This document shows, in pieces, positions 49,849-64,000 of a stretch of DNA of 64,000 bases. The notes below the pieces were generated by a model, which searched no databases, had not been told where the DNA came from, and saw only the letters and a list, made by a program, of their open reading frames with translations. Position numbers and translations under genes: made by a program. Every line of letters starts with the position of its first letter. Within the stretch, counting starts at the first letter, position 1. This DNA is from Flaccisagitta enflata (lineage: Eukaryota > Chaetognatha > Sagittoidea > Aphragmophora): positions 65,782,001 to 65,846,000 of the forward strand of contig OZ231127.1 of assembly GCA_965153355.1 (NCBI GenBank), in the 5' to 3' direction.

Positions 49849-50110
49849 CCTACTTCTCTTCCCTCTTTTATTTCTTTTTTTTTCTTCTTTTTTTTCTTTT
49901 CATCGTTTTTTTTTCTTTATATTCTTTTCTTCTTTTTTTCTTTTCTTTTTTCTTTCTTCTTTTTCTTTTCTTCTTTTTCCTCTTCTTCCTCTTCCTCTTC
50001 TTCTTCTCAATACCGTTACCGTCACGGCTAAGCAGCCCATTATCGTTTTAAGGCGATCCTGCCCTTTTTCCGCAACCGGAACGAACTTCCGGTTTTACGC
50101 TCGGGCCAGG
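49649..50110. promoter_or_regulatory. CpG-rich patches with ETS-like sites
   Basis: CCGCAACCGGAACGAACTTC followed by CGGTTTTACGC (about 50070-50100) holds two opposed ETS-type sites (ACCGGAA and ACTTCCGG). A second CpG-rich patch lies at 49650-49780. Such sites mark housekeeping promoters in animals. On the minus strand ATGGGCTGCTTAGCC (about 50058) with a nearby GT could start a small exon, but I cannot follow it. (GA)n occupies 49780-49843. Confidence 0.35.
49780..49843. repeat. (GA)n microsatellite
   Basis: About 32 GA units, followed by a long pyrimidine-rich TTTTCTTC stretch to about 50010. Confidence 0.95.
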
Positions 50111-50140
50111 TAATGAGTCATTGAATAACCACAATAATTA

Positions 50141-50142
<2 letters not shown>

Positions 50143-50200
<58 letters not shown>

Positions 50201-50231
50201 CGAAGAATAAGTAAGACAACAAATCAGCAGC

Positions 50232-50327
<96 letters not shown>
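50143..50327. repeat. (ACA)n trinucleotide array
   Basis: Two AAC/CAA runs separated by about 30 bases, together roughly 55 units. Confidence 0.95.
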
Positions 50328-50367
50328 AATGATAAAAAACACAAAAGACGAAGGGGATGTAAGAGAA

Positions 50368-50481
50368 ACAAGGCCAAGTAGGCCAATAAAGTGCGCCGTA
50401 TGGATCGTCGAACGAATGCGTTACCAACAGACCAACCGACAGACAGACAGACCGACGGACACAGTCAGTTAAAGAGGTGCT
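50368..50481 (-). mobile_element. Hairpin element, eroded terminal hairpin
   Basis: ACAAGGCCAAGTAGGCCAAT, GTGCGCC, GGATCGTCGAACGAATGCGT, TACCAACAGACC, CGACAGACAGACAGACC, GGACACAGT. The hairpin end is reduced to AGAGGTGCTCTGGGC. Confidence 0.68.
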
Positions 50482-50946
50482 CTGGGCAAATGTCAAGAAA
50501 CGGCAAGTGAGCAGGGGTAGAACTAGCCATTTTTTTTCATGATTTAAATTCAACAAAACTATACATTACTGTATAGCTTATGAAGTTACATATACAAATC
50601 CATAGAAGAAATTTGTTAACTGAGCTCATTTTTCATGCAAATTAAGCTTAATTAGACAGATTTTGTACACAAGAAAATACAAAATTAAGCATATTGTATC
50701 AAAAAATCAATATGAGAATATTTTTTACCTAAATCATGTTTAAACGCAATAGTAGATAATAGTTTGTAATTTCATAAGAAACACAAAGGATGCAAATACA
50801 TTATATGAGAACAATGTACCACAAAGCATTAAGAGACTCGGAGATTACTAGATTACTTATGCCGGGATATTCGACTGTAGGTCTAGTACACTTTCATCGT
50901 ACTCATAACGCCGTATAAATATATAAAATGTAAAAAAAATGAACAA
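50482..50946. other. AT-rich spacer
   Basis: No gene or structured repeat recognised. Confidence 0.45.
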
Positions 50947-51645
50947 TCAAGAGCGTACAATTAGCGGCAAGGGCGAAGACCATGAAGGCTCATTTCTGGC
51001 TGAGAAGATACTGAAAGATGTGAGAATAGCAGCCTTTGAGCACATATTAATTAGATTTCGTATTTCCACATTACGAGCGTCGCAACATTTGAGTGTAAAA
51101 GCTTTAATACGAGCTTTGTTTTCTTTTGAGATAAAACCTCTAGCAGACACTTCAACCGAGAATTGAAATACCTGATATTCGTGCGAAAGATCAGCTACAA
51201 GAGGGCTATATTTTTCCTGTTTGTAAGTGTGATCACGTTCAATATTCCTTTCCCATGGACATGTCAACTCAAAAAGGACCGCGATACGTGCATCTTCATT
51301 AACAATAAAAACATCGGGTCTAAGAGTCGTAACCAAAATATTTGGAGGAATTACGCCTCCATGTGGCGCTTGAAAGCCATGCAAATCCGAGTAAAGAGTA
51401 AAACCATTTCGTAATTGCGCACTTGCAAATGAGACAATAGATTTTAAAACGGAATCATGACGCCATGTAAACCGACCTTGTTCAAGAGCCGATGAGCAAT
51501 TAGAGAGGATGTGTGCCAACGTTTGGATGTTACCACAAAATGCACATCTGTCACTCACACGTTTGCCCCAACGTTTCAAATTATCAGCAGACGGCAGCGT
51601 GTTTATCCCAGCATTTATGGCAAACTTCAAAACACCCATGAAAAA
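50947..51645 (-). mobile_element. Non-LTR retrotransposon fragment: zinc knuckle and restriction-like endonuclease
   Basis: An open minus-strand frame ends at a stop at 50947. It reads into KFAINAGINTLPSADNLKRW, then a CX2CX7HX4C zinc knuckle (CAFCGNIQTLAHILSNC), then LRPDVFIVNEDARIAVLFEL followed by TCPWE and KQEKY. This order, a C-terminal CCHC knuckle followed by K/RPD-X14-E, is that of the restriction-like endonuclease region of R2/NeSL/CRE-type elements, which nicks target DNA for reverse transcription. The reverse transcriptase domain is missing, so this is a 5'-truncated and probably dead copy. The frame is open up to 51771, but residues upstream of about 51645 do not look like the family. 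Confidence 0.75.
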
Positions 51646-51774
51646 AATCGAAATTTCATGAATTTTCAAAAAAATCTCTATAAGCACCATTTTTGGTTGG
51701 TTGGGCAGTGCTGTATAAATTTGTTCGGCCAAGCTCTTCATCATACTAGTAATGTAGATACTCTTCAACAACTT

Positions 51775-51885
51775 TCATGCAAAATTTCAGCCAAATCGGC
51801 TCACTCATTCAAAAGTTATGCCACTTTTTCGTTTTTTCATCTGGTAGGTTGGTTGGGTTGGTTGGGCCGGTTGGACTCATCTTCA
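51775..51885. repeat. Single diverged monomer of the TIR-element array
   Basis: AAATTTCAGCCAAATCGGCT, AAAAGTTATGCCACTTTTTC, and GGTTGGTTGGGCCGGTTGG match the 3' monomer at about 44100-44185. It directly abuts the retrotransposon fragment. Confidence 0.6.
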
Positions 51886-51889
51886 GAGG

Positions 51890-53300
51890 AACAACTTTTT
51901 TGGCCTGATCTCTCTTGGAAAAGTCTGTTTTCCCGCAAAAAATCATGGGTGTAGCTTAAAGGGTGCATGAGATATGGGCATTTTTGTAAATTGGACTAAT
52001 TGATTTTTTTTCCTGCTAAGTCCGCAAAATCTTGACTTCCGCTAAGCGTAAGAAGAAAATAACTATGAAGATCGTCCAACGAGCGTATCAATTCTGTTCA
52101 CACTTCAGGACTGACGAAATATAAAAATTCATTGTGACTGAACGCCTTGAAGTTTAGGCCTCAAATTTTTAGGGTAGACTCAAAATTTCACGCTCTTTCA
52201 CGTGGTGTGGTCAGATTTCATGTAAAATGTGTCATTTCCACGCCATAGTGGCATATCTTAAGCGTTAGGTATGCGTTAGGAACAAATTTGGGGGTGTGCG
52301 CGAATTGATACGCTCCAAGAAAATTTTTATTTCTCTGCTTAGGATCAACCCAATAACATGAAAATGAAGGGGAACGTCCCTCAAGTAGTTGTCCATCGAA
52401 TGGCAAAAGAAAAAATGCTTAATGTTTAAGAAAAAGGAGGTTAAAAAAAATAAATATCATGATATTCAGCCTTGAGAGAAAAAAAGCAAAAAAATCGAGC
52501 AGGGGTAAATTTGAATTATATGCCAATTTTTGGTAACTTATAGTTTGCTTACTAAGTTGATTTTTTTTGTGTATCCTATGGGACTACTACTAGTTGATGA
52601 AAACTCATAAAATCATAGGAAAAGACATTTCTTGATTGGTTTTGCTTGCTGTTTTCTACTGGAGACAGAATGGAGACAAGCCAAAAAAAGCTCTTTGACC
52701 AAATTTTTAGACCCCCTAAGGGTAGGGAGGATCACAAAAAATGGTTTGAAATTGTGCATTGGGTAGTCATGAATGTCTTTGAACCATTTAATCCGCATAT
52801 AATGATGTATCGGAAGCTTGTGCTAACGTAGATTGGTGGAAAGTCGGGCCCTTCTGCTTGCTGTGGAACCGTGACATTTGCCTAAAAAGGCACCTAAAAA
52901 GGCACTACATAGACTAGCAATGTAAACGAAAAAAAAATTTTTTCTCCAAACCCCTAATGACTGGTATGAGTTGATGCAGTATTGCAAGGGCTTTCATTTG
53001 ATACCTCGTAACACACATTTTTTTAAATTTTATGTCGTTGTGACTAAAAAGTTGTAAAATCGCCTTATTGGTTGTTTCTGTCTACCTTTTCTCAATCACC
53101 ATCGCTTTCTTCTTGAGCTAATCAATGGACAAGGTTGGCCAAAAAAGACCAAAAATAATGTTTTTATTGGGGGAAAAAGGTAAAATGCCTATTTTCATTG
53201 AAAAAAAGGCATTTAGCATGCTGGACAAACTATGGGAAGAGGCCCAACCATGAAAAACGTATAGAATTGACGACTAACTGATGCTGATAGTTTCTCTTCT
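51890..53300. other. AT-rich interval, no gene seen
   Basis: Only short low-complexity frames. No domain, splice-site pair or clear transposon end recognised. Confidence 0.45.
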
Positions 53301-53304
53301 CGCT

Positions 53305-53418
53305 TGTTGTTGTTGTGGTTGTTGTGGTTGTGGTTGTTGTGGTTGTTGCTGCTGCTGCTGCTGTTGTTGTTGTTGCTGCTTCTGCTGTTGTTGCTGCTGC
53401 TGCTGCTGTTGTTGCTGC

Positions 53419-53509
<91 letters not shown>

Positions 53510-53697
53510 GCTGTTGTTGTTGCTGTTGTTGTTGCTGTTGTTGTTGCTGTTGTTGTTGCTGTTGTTGTTGTTGTTGTTGCTGTTCTCATGGGTGCTATTG
53601 TTCTTGTTGTTGTTGTTGTTGTGGTTTGCATTATTGTTGTTGCTGTTGTTGTTTGCATTGTTATCATTGACTTTTACATTGTTGTTGTTGTTGTTAA
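53305..53697. repeat. (TGT)n / (TGC) trinucleotide array
   Basis: About 120 units of TTG/TGT with TGC interruptions. All frames are open (poly-Leu, Cys, Val, or Thr/Ala on the other strand), which is a repeat artefact. Confidence 0.95.
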
Positions 53698-53785
53698 AGT
53701 CAAACCCCGCTCGAACAGATTTCTAGGGACTGGACATCGTTATCTGTTGGAAACGGACTTCCGGCCAATCTGCACTGTCACAGAG

Positions 53786-53786
<1 letters not shown>

Positions 53787-53819
<33 letters not shown>
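53787..53819. repeat. (CA)n microsatellite
   Basis: About 16 CA units. Confidence 0.93.
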
Positions 53820-53821
<2 letters not shown>

Positions 53822-54194
53822 TGTAAATTTTGCATTCAAAGACCGATTAAGATTTTTACCTGTGATATATCAAAGAATGAGAATTAATTTTTCTTTCATT
53901 TTTCTCAATTTTTTCTACCAATTTTGTATCGATATGATTGTGATTTGATATTTAATGCAAATATAATATTATGAACTGAGATATAATATTCTTTAGAAAA
54001 AATTATAAATTAATCACTCCAGTTCTTTTCTTTAATATTATTTGACCAGAACAATTGCCCCTTCATGTGCACTGTGACTTAACACGCCGCGGCCTGGTTT
54101 GGCCATGACAACCCTATGTTCTAGGCTTCTTCAACGCTGACATTCGTTGCTCAATTTTTCTTTAAAAGTTTTATTCCAAGGACAGTATTGGGTA

Positions 54195-54341
54195 ACAAGG
54201 CTGGATACACGGCAATCCAGTCGCTAAAACCGCTTGGAATTCAAAAATGTGACGGACGGATGGATGGACGGATGGACGGACCTACCAACCGACCCACCAA
54301 CCGACCGACACGGCAAGGTGTAGAGTCGCGTGTCCGCGACT
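54195..54341 (-). mobile_element. Hairpin element, AGTCGCG subtype
   Basis: ACAAGGCTGGATACACGGC, ATTCAAAAATGTGACGG, a (GGAC/GGAT)n tract, CCGACACGGCAAGGTGTAG and the perfect hairpin AGTCGCG-TGTC-CGCGACT (54324-54341), then AGAAA. Confidence 0.82.
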
Positions 54342-54631
54342 AGAAATGACTAGATTTCATTTTAATGGTAAAAAATTTAGCTTTTAATATCGCCTGAGCT
54401 CCTACTCCCGACGCGGCCTATTTCGATCAATTCTCTAAAAGATCAACAAATTTTGACTTCCCTACACTCTCAAACAATACCTCGAAGTTAGCTTTCCCAC
54501 ATTAACTGGGGGCATCTTGCAAATGCTATCAGCTCTCTAACCACGTCTACAACGTGCCATTGGCTCCAATAGGAGATGACATGAAAACTTGACAAATTTT
54601 TGCACATGACTACTTCAGCCATGATAAAGAA

Positions 54632-54757
54632 AACAAGGCCAAGTAGGCCAATAAGGTGCGCCGTCTGGATCATCGAATGAATGCGTTATCGACCAACCGA
54701 CCGACCGACCGACCGACAGACCAACGGACACAGTTATAGAGGTGCGTTGGTGCACCT
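54632..54757 (-). mobile_element. Hairpin element, AGGTGC subtype
   Basis: AACAAGGCCAAGTAGGCC, AATGAATGCGTTATCGACC, (CCGA)n, CAACGGACACAGTTATAG and the perfect hairpin AGGTGC-GTTGGT-GCACCT (54740-54757). The loop differs from the GAAAAA and GACAAA loops of other copies. Confidence 0.82.
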
Positions 54758-55061
54758 TAAAACGAGGCCAAGTAGGCAGGCATGTATAAGATCAAATGGT
54801 TTGGAGATGGGGGAAAAAAATCAAAAGCTTGAAAAAAAGAAAAAAGGAATTTTTTTGAAGATTTAACACTTTTGGCAGTACCAATTGGTAAAATGTAATT
54901 ACCACAACACAATTTAACACTATTAAAACCTAAAATATACTGTTTTATAGTTTGAGGGTAAAAAAATCAAAAAATTTGTAACGCGACGCGACGCGGGGAA
55001 GAAAATCAAATGCAGGGGGGGAATAAAATCAAATGCCTCTCAACATTATACACCCCTGCAC

Positions 55062-55183
55062 GTAGGCCAATATGGTGCGACATGTGGATCGTCAAATGAA
55101 TGCGTTACCGACTGACCAACCTACCGACTGACCAACCGACTGACACAGCCTGTTATAGATGTAAGAGGTGCTTTTTCACACCT
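55062..55183 (-). mobile_element. Hairpin element, AGGTGC subtype
   Basis: GTAGGCCAATATGGTGCGAC, GAATGCGTTACCGACTGACC, GACACAGCCTGTTATAG and hairpin AGGTGC-TTTTTC-ACACCT (55166-55183) with one mismatch. Confidence 0.75.
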
Positions 55184-56640
55184 GGAAAAGGTATAAGATG
55201 CGTCCAAGAAACGGAACGATCAAAAAGAGTATCATTTTTCATTAGTTGCAACTTTTGTGAAATCATATGCTGTTTCTTTTTTTTATCGCGTCAACGCGCG
55301 TTGTCATGAAGTAAAAATGAAAACAGATTTGAATTGGTCATACTCTGGGGATATAACAGGTAGCTCACGTTACCTCACGTCGCCCAGGTTGAGCCATAAT
55401 AACCCTTTCTTCTAAGCTTCCCTATTTCTTAGATTTTTTGCACAATTTTTTTTAAGAAAAAAAATCACCCAGACATGAATTTGGCCAAAAATGAATGAAA
55501 TTCAGTGCATTTGGACAATATTCTTCCAAATTTGTTGCATGGGATCTATTCTTATGCATGGAAAAAATTCCGACATAGCCTTTTCTCTCGCATTTTCGAG
55601 GAACCAGCCCAAGTTGACTTCCCTACATAGACAAGAAAGACAGATAACAAGTCATCCAAGGATCGCACATGGTCAGCGGTGCCCGATGCCCTGCTTGGAG
55701 TGATCAGCTGAAGAAGTGGAGTGAGAGCAGGGCAGCGGCCATAAAGGGTCAATGTCCTGTAAGACACTGGGGTGATTTTCCCAGGAGTGTATATAGTTGC
55801 ACGACCTTGATTTATTTCCCCCCTGGTCCTTTGATTTTCTTCCCCGTAGGGTCCATCTCCTATCGATTTTCTTCCCTGTATACCCCTTATATAGTAATAT
55901 ATTGGTTTAGATAGTATGAAATAGTGTTGTAGAACCTAGATATTAAATATAAGTACTGCCAAAAGTGTGAAATCTTCTATATTTTTCATCTTTTCATTTT
56001 TCCACCCTTTGATTTCCTTCCCCATTTCCAAATCCTTTGATTTTATTCTCCCCCCTGCCGGGGAGGGGGGAATATGCAACTATATACAGGCCTGGATTTT
56101 CCTTATGTCCTGAGAAGGCATATTTCAGGCCTTTGGGGCAATTTTCATGATATTCCATAAAAGTCATACAATTTTTACAATTCCTTGTCAGTTTTCCATG
56201 TTACTCAATGAGAATTTCATTTTTTTTTATTTTTATCAATTTTTCATGTTATCCAAATGAAATTTTGCATTTTTTTCATGTTTCTGTTAATTTTCCATAT
56301 CATTTGATGGGAAATTGCATTTTTCTTTTTTTTGGTGTGTGTGAATTATCCATGTTATTCTCTGGGAAGTTTGCATTTTGTCATTTTCCCATGTTATTCA
56401 GTGGAATTTGAGAATCAAGAAGCTTCGGGGGGGGGGGGGGGGGAATGTACAGAAGTACATACGGACAGACATAAGGAAATTCACCCCTGTGTCCTACAGG
56501 ACATTTGCCTATTGGGACTGCTGCCTCAAAAAGGAAGGATGCCACTCACTGTGAAAGACAGGAAACAGGGAGAAATAAATGAAGACAGAAAGAGCAAAGA
56601 ACTAGTCATCTAAGTGATCCAGTGAAGAAGTGGAGTGAGA
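55184..56640. other. Gene-free interval with related ACAGGACAT repeats
   Basis: GAAGAAGTGGAGTGAGAGCA, GGCAGCGGCC and AATGTCCTGTAAGACAC occur at about 55710-55770. Related pieces recur near 56480-56520 and 56622-56690, so these are parts of one dispersed repeat. A G run of 18 lies at about 56427-56444. No gene. Confidence 0.45.
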
Positions 56641-56642
56641 GC

Positions 56643-57072
56643 AGGACAGCGGCCCCAAAGGGCCGATGTCCTGTAGAACACAGGGGGGAATTTCGAGACG
56701 TCCGTCCGTCCTGAGGGGGCTCTAGATGGCTGATTTATGCCAATGAAGGCATAACTGAGGGTTGGAGGGCATAATTAAGGCTTGGAGAGCAGATTTGAGG
56801 TTTGGCGGGCCGGTTATAAGCTGGGAGGGCTGATTGAAGGTCTGGAGGGCAGATTTGAGGTCTAAGAGGCAGATTTAGGGCATGGGAGGGGGGCTGATTT
56901 GAAGCCAAGAGGGCTGATTTTAGGCCTGGAGGGCTAAATTGAGTCCTGGGAGGGCTAATTTGAGGCCTTGATGGTCAACGGGGGGGGGGGGACGGACGGA
57001 AGGACGGACGGACGGACGTCTCGAAATTCCCCCCTGTGTTCTACAGGACATTGGCCCTTTGGGGCCGCTGCC
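56643..57072. mobile_element. Foldback element with GTCC/GGAC microsatellite arms
   Basis: The left arm CAGCGGCCCCAAAGGGCC, ATGTCCTGTAGAACACAGG, AATTTCGAGACGTCCGTCC is mirrored on the right by GGACGGACGTCTCGAAATTC, CCTGTGTTCTACAGGACAT, GGCCCTTTGGGGCCGCTG. Between the arms are about nine imperfect units of GGAGGGCTGATTTGAGGCCT. Confidence 0.82.
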
Positions 57073-57083
57073 CAAAAAGTACA

Positions 57084-57312
57084 CCAACAAGTGACGCGGG
57101 GTCACAATATCGTTTGGGATGGTTGGACAGGGGCAGCCAACCTCCATCCACACCCCTACCTATCCCCCACACTCAAACATTCACAAAAAGTATTTAAAGC
57201 GCTCGTTTTCCCACTATTCAGCTCGATGACCGTGGACAGACGGACGGGCCAACTGACAGACGGACGGACAGACAGACGGAGAAAGTCTCTTATAGAGTTG
57301 CGTGTCCGCAAC
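57084..57312 (-). mobile_element. Hairpin/ACGG element, long subtype
   Basis: AAGTGACGCGGGGTCACAAT at one end, GATGGTTGGACAGGGGCAGC, a degenerate (ACGG/ACAG)n tract, CTCTTATAG and AGTTGCG-TGTC-CGCAACA. Same subtype as 32635-32872. Confidence 0.8.
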
Positions 57313-57499
57313 AATAAAGAAAGAAAACCAAGCAAAGTAGGCCAACGAAGCGTTCTCTTTGAATGAATGTTTTTTTTATGAATGAAAAATCATTTATGAA
57401 TGAATAAATGATTTAATGAATAAATTGCTGGATGTATGCTACTTTTACTGGGTTAGGACCACTTTTCTGTTGAAAAGATGCATACTTTTGTTATTTATA

Positions 57500-57579
57500 A
57501 TGAATGCGTTACCGACCGACCGACCAACCAACCGACCGACCACGGACTCAGCCTATCATAGAGATGCGAGGACGCATCT
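57500..57579 (-). mobile_element. Hairpin element, AGATGCG subtype
   Basis: GAATGCGTTACCGACC, (CCGA)n, CGGACTCAGCCTATCATAG and the perfect hairpin AGATGCG-AGGA-CGCATCT (57562-57579). A likely left half (CAAGCAAAGTAGGCCAACG, near 57327) is separated by about 130 bases of inserted AT-rich DNA. Confidence 0.78.
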
Positions 57580-57849
57580 AGAATAGAGATATGATTAGAA
57601 ACTACTCATTGTTGTTGGCATTGACGACCAACCCATTTCATAACGACTTCTGTAGTAACGCCATTTCCGGTATTCTCCATGGCAACGTAACGCCATTTTG
57701 GCGTCTATATGGCGTTATTTGAGGCGGTATTATTGTTATCATTGCTGTCACGTTTTTGTCCATCATTTTTACACATTATGGATTTTTTGTGATCATTTGA
57801 AAAAAAACTGAAAATAAAAAAGAATTTTATATAATATATTCACTATCAA

Positions 57850-58050
57850 TAAAGATTTTTTTTCACTTTTCATCTTTCATTTTTCATTTTTCATTTTTCA
57901 CTTTTTACTCTGTACTTTTTACTTTTTACTTTTTATTTTTCACTTTTCATTTTTCACTTTTCATTTTTCACTTTTCACTTTTCACTTTTCACTATTCATT
58001 TTTCACTTTTCATTATTCATTTTTCAATTTTTTTTATTTTTCAAATTTTT
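57850..58050. repeat. TTTTTCACTTTTCAT minisatellite
   Basis: About 25 imperfect 7-bp units of TTTTCAY. Confidence 0.85.
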
Positions 58051-58375
58051 TACTTTTTTGTTTTTTGACTTTTTTCCTTTTAATTTTTCCATTTTTAATT
58101 TTTGATACACAGTTTTTCTTTTTTCTCTTTTTTTAACCTTTAATATTTAAGATTCACATTTATATTCTAGTTTCATATATTCTAATTATTTACTCTCTAA
58201 AATTATTACATATTAACATTTATATATTCCTTTTATCAAGAATGTTTTGATAGAAAATGACCAAAGTTTGAAAATGATCAATTATTCTCCGACATGCTTA
58301 ACATGAGATTTGATAACATCGACGTAACATGAATGCTGAAATGATCTCATAAAGAAAAAACTACCGAGAAACAGT

Positions 58376-58404
58376 GAGACAGACAGGCAGACAGACAGGC
58401 AGGC

Positions 58405-58444
<40 letters not shown>

Positions 58445-58446
58445 GG
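58376..58446. repeat. (GACA)n / (GGCA) microsatellite
   Basis: About 17 tetranucleotide units. Confidence 0.95.
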
Positions 58447-58454
58447 ACAAAGAT

Positions 58455-58590
58455 ATTTCGTTTTATGTTTAATAACTAGCTTTAAATAGCTTTGAACAGC
58501 TTCAAATAGCTTCAAATAGTTGTAAATAGCTTTAGATAGCGTTTGATAGCTTTTGATAGCTTTTGATAGCTTTATATAGCTTTAAATAGA
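58455..58590. repeat. ATAGCTTTTG minisatellite
   Basis: About 12 units of 10-11 bases around AGCTT, such as ATAGCTTTTGATAGCTTTTG. Confidence 0.85.
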
Positions 58591-59159
58591 CCGTAATGAC
58601 CAAAGACGAAGTCGTAATATGCAAAAGTCGTAACTATAGTGTCTTTGATGCTATTGGGGAATAGCAAAACGTGACAAAAAACGGGTTTCCGAATTTTCTA
58701 CGCAATCCGTTGTTGACGACAATGATGTTATGATAATGTTTGCATTTAGTTGAAGCACATGCTGACCATAAGCTGAAGAGACTCCGGATTATTTACTAGT
58801 CGAGTCTGATGAATGTATCGACACTAATCAGTAGCCTCAAAGTGTACTGTGATGGTCATTCGGCCGTAGCCGTTTGTCTTATGGCTTATCGAGCTTTCAC
58901 AAAACTCTTTCTGAACTATACTTTATGATTGACCCAGCCAAGTCTAACCATTCATGAAAGACAAGTCGTTCTTACGTAATTGACCAACTTCCTTAATCCT
59001 TTCCCTTTATCAATGAATCGTAGCGACGTGACTGAATGCAATTCTTTTCATGATTTGGAGAGTTTTAATCATGAAGCTTGATTGGTAGAACCATTGTGCG
59101 ATACATTGCATTACTCAATCAACCTCTCTAATAATGAAGAAGCAACAATACATGACAGC
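58591..59159. other. 3' flank of the ROCO gene
   Basis: No gene seen. ATTAAA on the minus strand at about 59064-59069, roughly 95 bases beyond the ROCO stop, is a candidate polyadenylation signal. Confidence 0.4.
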
Positions 59160-63504
<4,345 letters not shown>

Positions 63505-63826
63505 GGTTATTTCTTAAGACGATGACGATGACGAAGGCGATAGCGGTTGTGATGAAATTTACATTTGCTAAGTTTTCTTTTTTCCCTTTTTTTGAACATC
63601 GTCACCGACTGCAGTTTCGCACCAAGAGTGACGCCAGACGATTTTAGCACGGGGAACACGCATTTTTTGGCCCTGATTCAATAAAAGTAATGTTAGCTTG
63701 CTCTTATGATGTCAAGAAAAATTTGCCACCTATAGTTTTTTTTTCTGGGATATCTTCAGTTCAAATTCTTATGACACTACTATTTCCCCATAAAATAACA
63801 TTCAACTTTATGTAAATAAAAGTTAC
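63505..63826 (-). promoter_or_regulatory. ROCO 5' flank
   Basis: The first 150 bases upstream of the ROCO ATG are CpG-richer than the flanks (GTCTGGCGTCACTCTTGG, CAGTCGGTGACGATG). No TATA box seen. A possible AG acceptor with a short tail (GPKNACSPC then stop) lies at about 63672-63642 and could end the upstream gene. Confidence 0.35.
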
Positions 63827-63976
63827 CAGCATAAACGGTCAGTCGGTTAGGCGTTCCATCCATAATCAAATGCTTTTTCTTGGCCACGTTATCATTACGT
63901 TCAAAGAAAAGCAAATTGTAAGGAAGATCCTCTGTAAGAGGCATCCTCTGCAATAGCCAAGACTGGTCAATGTTTT
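63827..63976 (-). CDS. Possible internal exon of an unidentified upstream gene
   Basis: An open 150-base stretch bounded by GTTCGACAG (acceptor) and GCTG|GTAACT (donor). It reads NIDQSWLLQRMPLTEDLPYN, LLFFERNDNVAKKKHLIMDG, TPNRLTVYAG in one phase. It has the amino-acid mix of real coding sequence, but I do not recognise the family. It lies on the same strand just upstream of the ROCO gene, and the rest would be outside the window. Confidence 0.38.
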
Positions 63977-64000
63977 CTGTCGAACGATATCAACTATCAA

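Noticed and set aside
53230-53887. Poly-Leu, poly-Cys, poly-Val and poly-Thr frames
   Set aside because: All derive from the TGT/TGC array.

Overview
The window is nuclear DNA from an animal, most likely an invertebrate. Genes are split by GT-AG introns in conserved phases, the recognisable proteins are ordinary eukaryotic housekeeping or signalling proteins, and microsatellites and small non-autonomous transposons fill most of the rest. I cannot name the species. Sponge, cnidarian or mollusc would all fit, and the ACGG-type microsatellite elements recall those described in bivalves.

Layout. 1-18.3 kb is AT-rich and gene-poor, with long (GA)n/(TC)n tracts, a TA-flanked MITE and several dispersed repeats. 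At 18.3-20.1 kb two small genes are transcribed divergently from a GC-rich interval: a two-exon 103-residue ubiquitin-fold protein (minus strand) and a two-exon twin-CX9C protein matching COA4/CHCHD8 (plus strand). From 20.86 to 46.64 kb the minus strand carries a complete 20-coding-exon UBA1 gene (ubiquitin-activating enzyme E1). All splice junctions were read by eye; the joined exons give one open frame of 1,109 codons with the catalytic cysteine, adenylation motifs and C-terminal ubiquitin-fold domain. Its long introns host minisatellites, foldbacks, a hAT-like element, TA-flanked MITEs, and two copies of a terminal-inverted-repeat element carrying a higher-order tandem array.

46.6-59.1 kb has no certain complete gene. 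It holds two possible small minus-strand exons, a fragment of a non-LTR retrotransposon with a restriction-like endonuclease domain, trinucleotide arrays and many hairpin-plus-microsatellite elements. From 59.16 to 63.50 kb the minus strand encodes a large LRR-ROC-COR (ROCO) protein with a likely myristoylated N-terminus. It has a coiled-coil insertion inside the GTPase domain and an apparent one-base frame break near its C-terminus. A possible exon of another gene lies at 63.83-63.98 kb.

The most distinctive non-genic signal is a family of more than a dozen elements. Each ends in a short perfect hairpin whose stem sequence changes between copies while base pairing is kept, followed by a conserved CTATAA-like stretch and a (GTCC/GTCGG)n tract. 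UBA1 (E1), the small ubiquitin-fold protein and the possible ubiquitin-like folds of the ROCO C-terminus are within 45 kb, but nothing in the sequence shows that they act together.
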